Below are positions 59,903-64,000 of a DNA stretch of 64,000 nt, one piece after another. Positions within the stretch are counted from its first letter, which is position 1; each line of letters opens with the position of its first letter. Made by a program: the position numbers and the translations under genes. Source of the stretch: Rhea pennata (lineage: Eukaryota > Chordata > Aves > Rheiformes > Rheidae); assembly GCF_028389875.1 (NCBI RefSeq), contig NC_084663.1, positions 117,823,801-117,887,800 on the forward strand, read 5' to 3'. Under the pieces are notes generated by a model that saw nothing but the letters and a program-made list of their open reading frames with translations, had not been told where the DNA came from and did not search any database.

Positions 59903-60439
59903 AACCCTTTGAAAGAGCAACCTACAAATAAATGGTAAAACCCAACCTCCCTCATCTTCCAGCCTAGCTTATCACAAAATGCTTCCTGGCTATGCAGAGA
60001 GTGAGGGAAAAGTAGTGCAGGTCAGTGGCTATGGAGTTTGGAGCAAACATCCAAGACTCCTGTTTTTGAAAGCTTTGTTTCTTGTGCCACTCATGACCAG
60101 GCACCCAGCTTCAATAAAGAAGGGGCCGAGGCAGCAGCCGAGGAGCTGAGCCCCTATCTGCAGGGTATCTAATGACTCCAAAGCAAGCACATGTGCCTCA
60201 GAGGCAGTCCTTATCTACTGACAGTATCCTCCTTGGAGCACCCTGGTACTTGCTCCTCCTTAGAGCACGCATCAGATTGGAAGGCACTGTTGTTATCGCC
60301 TGGCAGAGCCCGAATTGCCCAGCGCAGGGAAGCCTGTGCCCCAGGTTTCAGGCGGTTTGCTTTCGTGGGCCTCGAGTTTGCTAGCTCAGCCTGCCAGCTA
60401 ACGCCCAGCTGCAATACCACGCCGCTCAGGCTTGCCTGC

Positions 60440-61290
60440 CACACAGTGGGGCTCCTTTGCAGGCAGCCTCCTCCCCACCCCCCCCGGCCCCGTGGTGATC
60501 CCTCCGGGGGGCTCGCTTGCCCTGTGGCCCCCGCATGCCAGCTCCCGGGCGAGAGCAGCGCCAGCCTCGCCGCGGGGCTCGGACACCCATGGCCCGAGGG
60601 GAGGCCGAGGCACCCGTGCCGCCAGCACCTCCAGGCCTCTCCCTTCACCACGGCGCTCCCCGAGGGCCCCGGGCAGGCGGCGGGAGAGGCGGGAAGCCGG
60701 CCAAATGTGGCCGCCGGTGGCCCCCTAGCGGCCTCTGGCCTCCCGCGGGAGGGGAGGCCGGCCCCAGCGCGGCCGTTAACGGCCAAACGGGCCGCGGGCG
60801 GCTGCGGCGGCGCTGGGCAGCCGTTGGGGAGCCGTTGGGGAGGTCACCTCGGCGGGGCGGGTCTCCGCCGCTGCGGTGCCCGGCTGCTGCCTCGGCGCGG
60901 CCCTGCTCGGAAGCCCAGCGGGGCCGCAGAGCCCTGGTGCTTCAAGCGTGGCAGCCCTGCGCTGCCGTGTAGCCCGCGCACCCGCAGGGAGATGTTTTGC
61001 CGGGTGGCAGCGCCTTTCTCATGCTCTGCCCCAGGGTTTCTGCTAGCCCTTTCCCACGAGGCTGCCGCCCTCCTCGCCCCGCTCCACAACCGCCTGTGCC
61101 CCAGGTGGATGGGACCTGTGGCCTGCTAGGGGCTCCACAGGGTCGGGGAAAGGTGGTGGTGCTGCAGGGCGCTCTGCGGAGTCTGGGCCGAAAAACGCCC
61201 CCCCCCTGCTCCCGCTGCACGCCGCAGCGCTGCGGCCGTGGCACAGCCCAATGCCTCGCGTACGCTCCCCGCCAAGTGGCCCGGCTCGCC
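60440..61290. promoter_or_regulatory. Orphan CpG island
   Basis: About 850 bases of very GC- and CpG-rich DNA (for example GGGCCGCGGGCGGCTGCGGCG near 60790), flanked by AT-rich sequence. Long open frames exist on both strands, but their composition follows the GC content and none resembles a protein family. It most likely marks the promoter or first exon of a transcript extending out of the window, or a developmental enhancer or promoter in the CLIC6-RUNX1 interval. Confidence 0.6.
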
Positions 61291-61870
61291 CTTCCCGTCA
61301 CCTCTCCTTCTGCGGAATATCTTCTGTTTATTTAGGCAGCAGCTGCTACTCCCGAAGTTTGTAAATCCTTTTCCTTGTTTCCCGTTTCTGCTGGTAATTC
61401 CACAGTGACCTCCCTAGGGCTGAGTCCCAGTTCAGGCGGTGGGAGCCCCACTGGAGACAGCTGGATCCACTCTCCTAGTGCTGGTGCTTATACCCACAAA
61501 AGCGCATAGCGTAGCCGCCCAGGAGCAGGCAGCTTTTCTCACCTTGCAGTAAGGGCTCTGCATGCACAAAAAGACCACAGTTCCTGATCAGATCTGTGTG
61601 TTTGCAATGAACCACTCCAAAACAAAAGTATTCCTCTGGCAGGACAGCTAAGACTACGCTGAGATTGACCAATTTGCTGGTCAGAGCCTTTCGAAAACAA
61701 ACCCAAAAAGAAGAGTTACACTATTCCTGGCACAGACCAAGTGCTACAAGCCATGCTGTGATAAATACACTTGTGTGGCTGAAGGCTGTATGTGCAGTAT
61801 GAGCTTTGAGTGACCTGCTGCTTTCAAAGAAGCCTCCCTTCCCCTCCCTACCCCTAAAAGCAGCCCTCAT

Positions 61871-61950
61871 AAATTCATAGCTTTTAAAGCTAGGAGGACC
61901 CATTACAATTCTCTGACCCAAACATTTTTAGCACAGGCCATCAGTACAGT
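61871..61950 (-). mobile_element. Ancient archosaur/turtle-type CR1 3' remnant
   Basis: The segments AATTCATAGCTTTTAAAGC, AGGAGGACCCATTAC and TAGCACAGGCCATC match in order a CR1 3' end that I recall as common in turtles and crocodilians (TTTTAAGGCCAGAAGGGACC, then TAACACAGGCCATAG). This would be an old insertion predating modern birds. Confidence 0.5.
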
Positions 61951-62435
61951 CTGTATTTGAAATTTCATCAAGAGGCCAAATGGGTGTGGTAACAGCCTAG
62001 ATTTTTATGTTCCCAGGGCCCACATCCATGACAGTAACTACCTCCACCTCCTTCCCCTGTTAAGTGCCTCCACTCACAAACAGGGAAAAATAATTCCCTC
62101 TTCCATACACCCCAGCTCAGCCATTCTCCAGGAAGACCTGAGTCAGATGTTTGGTACCTAAACTAAATACCTGAGGAAGGTGGGGAAGAAGGAGACAATT
62201 GCTGGAGGGAGACACACAGTTACTAAACCAGCCTAATGTAAACAAGATCTAAAGCAAGAGTTCAAAGTTATTAAAACAAGGAGAAAAAGCCAAAGAAGGA
62301 AATTCTTCTCTGTTCAGTCACCTAGCTCCAGAGCCAATGAAACCTGCTTCACTATCCCTAAAAGATGATTTATGAGCATGTTTTGAAACTGCAGACAACA
62401 ATAACAACAATGGTCCTCTCCATGGACCTATTCAT

Positions 62436-62595
62436 CAGTGGAGCTCAAAGTGCTTCTCAATGAAGATCAGTGTCACTACCCGTTTATAGGTGGGAAAACT
62501 GAGGCATAGGAAGGAAGAGATCTTGCATCAGCCATAGCAAGTGGAAAAGCCAGGGACAAATCCTTAGTCATATCACTGTGCCAAGCTATGTCACT
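62436..62595 (+). mobile_element. Ancient MIR-like SINE remnant
   Basis: CTCAAAGTGCTTCTCAATGA, ATCAGTGTCACTACCCGTTT, then AGGTGGGAAAACTGAGGC, ending AAGTGGAAAAGCCAGGGACA and a CACTGTGCC-like tail. This order (AAAGTGCTTTACA, CATTTTACAGATGGGGAAACTGAGGC, AGCAGAGCCAGG) is that of the old amniote MIR/CORE-SINE family. Confidence 0.6.
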
Positions 62596-63312
62596 TGGCA
62601 AGCATAAGCCTAAGATTTGGAATAGCAGCTGTGACAGGGCCACCCCTTACTGTAGCAGTGGGAGTTTAGCCTCTAATCATGCTGTCCGGTATATAAGGCA
62701 TGTGCACTCATATGAAGAAGAGACCCATTTGATGAGACAGCAGAGGGAAGGACAAGCCAGAAGTGATGGAAGAGCGCGGCTGAGCTGGAGAAGCAGAGGG
62801 AGAGCAGTTTCAAAGGACAGAAAAGGGGTGAAAGTAAAGGAATAGCTGTATTTAATAGAGCACTGTAACAACTGGCAAGGAGGTAAGGAACTAATGGGAG
62901 TTGTCTTAGTTTCTAATGATAGGTCTTACCAACAACTGAGAGCTCTAGATCATGAAGCTGAGCAGTGTCTGAGCTGTGGTGCAAAGGAGAAAAGAGACAC
63001 TTTAGGAATTTGATTTTGAAAGGTGCAGTGCACTCACTGTAAGAAGCTGAGGTTATTCTCCTTACAGTATCTATTTCCGTTAACTTTACAGAGGAGAATC
63101 TAGTTCCTAGGATGGTTTTGCTCTAACATATGATGATTTGTTTATTTTATTGGGGATAGAAATGAAGTTTCAGAAGTTTTCCCTTTTTTCCAGCTATTTA
63201 CAGCTTCCTTCACTGGAAGGAGGAACCAGTCTTTGGGTAACAGTCTTTTCTTGACACCTCTTTAACAGACACATTAAAGTACCATGAAAATACTTCTTTT
63301 TATCAGCTCTCA

Positions 63313-63317
<5 letters not shown>

Positions 63318-63347
<30 letters not shown>
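63318..63347. repeat. Poly(T) tract, 30 nt
   Basis: The longest T homopolymer of the window, in intergenic DNA. Confidence 0.95.
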
Positions 63348-63351
<4 letters not shown>

Positions 63352-64000
63352 ACTGTTTTCTCTTTCTTAGTTACAAAGTACAAGTGGGAAGGATAGGAGA
63401 CAGGAAACAGAATTTTGCTTATTTAAAGATCTGGAATAAATTTGACATATCCCCCTCCTCTCAAGACAAACCAAACACAGCTCACTTTCCCTCATGCACA
63501 GCTGTGTTACTGAAACCTCCAAGGCTCCTGTGGGAGGCAAACCTCAATATGTTGGCTGATACTGTTGCAGACAGGATACAAAAATATCCCTCATGGAAGT
63601 CACTGATGGCCTGTCTGTCTTCCATCCTCCCTTGTCTCAGTGCACTCTTCGTTGAATTGAAGAGTGGCAAAATTCACCACTCTGAGGTAGAGAACCTTAA
63701 CAATGAGTAACTCCTTTTTTCATCTTTAATGCAACCACGTTAGCTGAACAGAGGCTTGGAAATGGCTTGACCATTTGATTTAATTGTATAGAAGGTACAG
63801 CAAGATCTGGACAAATGATGCATCTTAAGGCATTAAAATCTGATAAGCAGACATTGAAGAGTCATAGAATAGTCAGTTCCTGTGAGACGAGCAATGTAGC
63901 TCATTTGCAATGGACCAGAGGAGACATAACAACAAAGATTGCCCCAAAGACCAGTGCTTGAGGTACGGATGGAAAACAAACATGTTTTTTAAAGTAGCTG

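Larger units (their letters stand above)
61300..64000. other. Intergenic DNA after the orphan CpG island
   Basis: Non-coding sequence with an ancient CR1 remnant, an ancient MIR-like SINE and a 30-nt T tract. A 108-codon open frame at 63384-63710 has no recognisable family. Confidence 0.65.

Noticed and set aside
60191..61129. 312-codon open frame through the orphan CpG island
   Set aside because: Composition follows GC content, the opposite strand and other frames are also open, and no domain or splice context supports coding.
63384..63710. 108-codon + frame with protein-like composition (ADTVADRIQKYPSWKSLM)
   Set aside because: No family is recognised, no flanking in-phase splice partners were identified, and the length is within chance expectation for 64 kb in six frames.
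63856..63880. GAGTCATAGAATAGTC, resembling a CR1 terminal repeat
   Set aside because: Only about 15 bases match and the GGTTGGAAGGGACC block that should follow is missing.
43541..64000. Search for RUNX1 Runt-domain exons and miRNA hairpins expected near this locus
   Set aside because: No frame shows the Runt-domain signatures, and no known hairpin (for example miR-802) was recognised. RUNX1 probably lies beyond the window.

Overview
The window reads as avian nuclear DNA. Most of it is AT-rich and non-coding, with few interspersed repeats. The clear young repeats are CR1 LINE 3' ends carrying the bird-type (ATTCTATG) tail, and a few degraded ancient repeats are also present. The species cannot be named from the sequence.

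The one certain gene is CLIC6 (chloride intracellular channel 6, parchorin family) on the + strand, 13842-41794 for the coding part. Six coding exons can be placed to the base with GT/AG boundaries and matching phases: 13842-15092, 37441-37550, 37990-38115, 39046-39152, 40117-40298 and 41633-41794. Together they encode about 645 residues: a 417-residue acidic, repeat-rich N-terminal region followed by a conserved GST-fold CLIC module. A second, short first exon at 36144-36206 encodes 21 residues ending in DIELFVK. It splices in the same phase to exon 2 and gives a 249-residue protein of ordinary CLIC length. The gene therefore appears to have two promoters and two products, an arrangement like that known for CLIC5 (A and B/p64).

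Layout. 1-13.4 kb: upstream intergenic DNA with CR1 fragments. 13.4-15.1 kb: CpG island, promoter and long exon 1. 15.1-37.4 kb: large intron 1, holding a G-run, a CR1 copy, CTCF-like sites, AT-rich DNA, exon 1b and a second small CpG island (36.6-36.97 kb). 37.4-41.8 kb: compact exons 2-6. 41.8-43.5 kb: 3' UTR with candidate poly(A) signals, ending in a TA microsatellite. 43.5-64 kb: intergenic DNA with CR1 and ancient SINE/LINE remnants, an orphan CpG island at 60.4-61.3 kb, and a possible small four-exon gene on the minus strand (53.36 down to 49.44 kb). That last gene has good splice sites, a TATA box and consistent phases but no recognised family. In other vertebrates CLIC6 lies between RCAN1 and RUNX1, but I found no exon of either here.

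No tRNA, rRNA, CRISPR array or intact transposon was seen. All annotation was done by eye; conservation and expression could not be tested.
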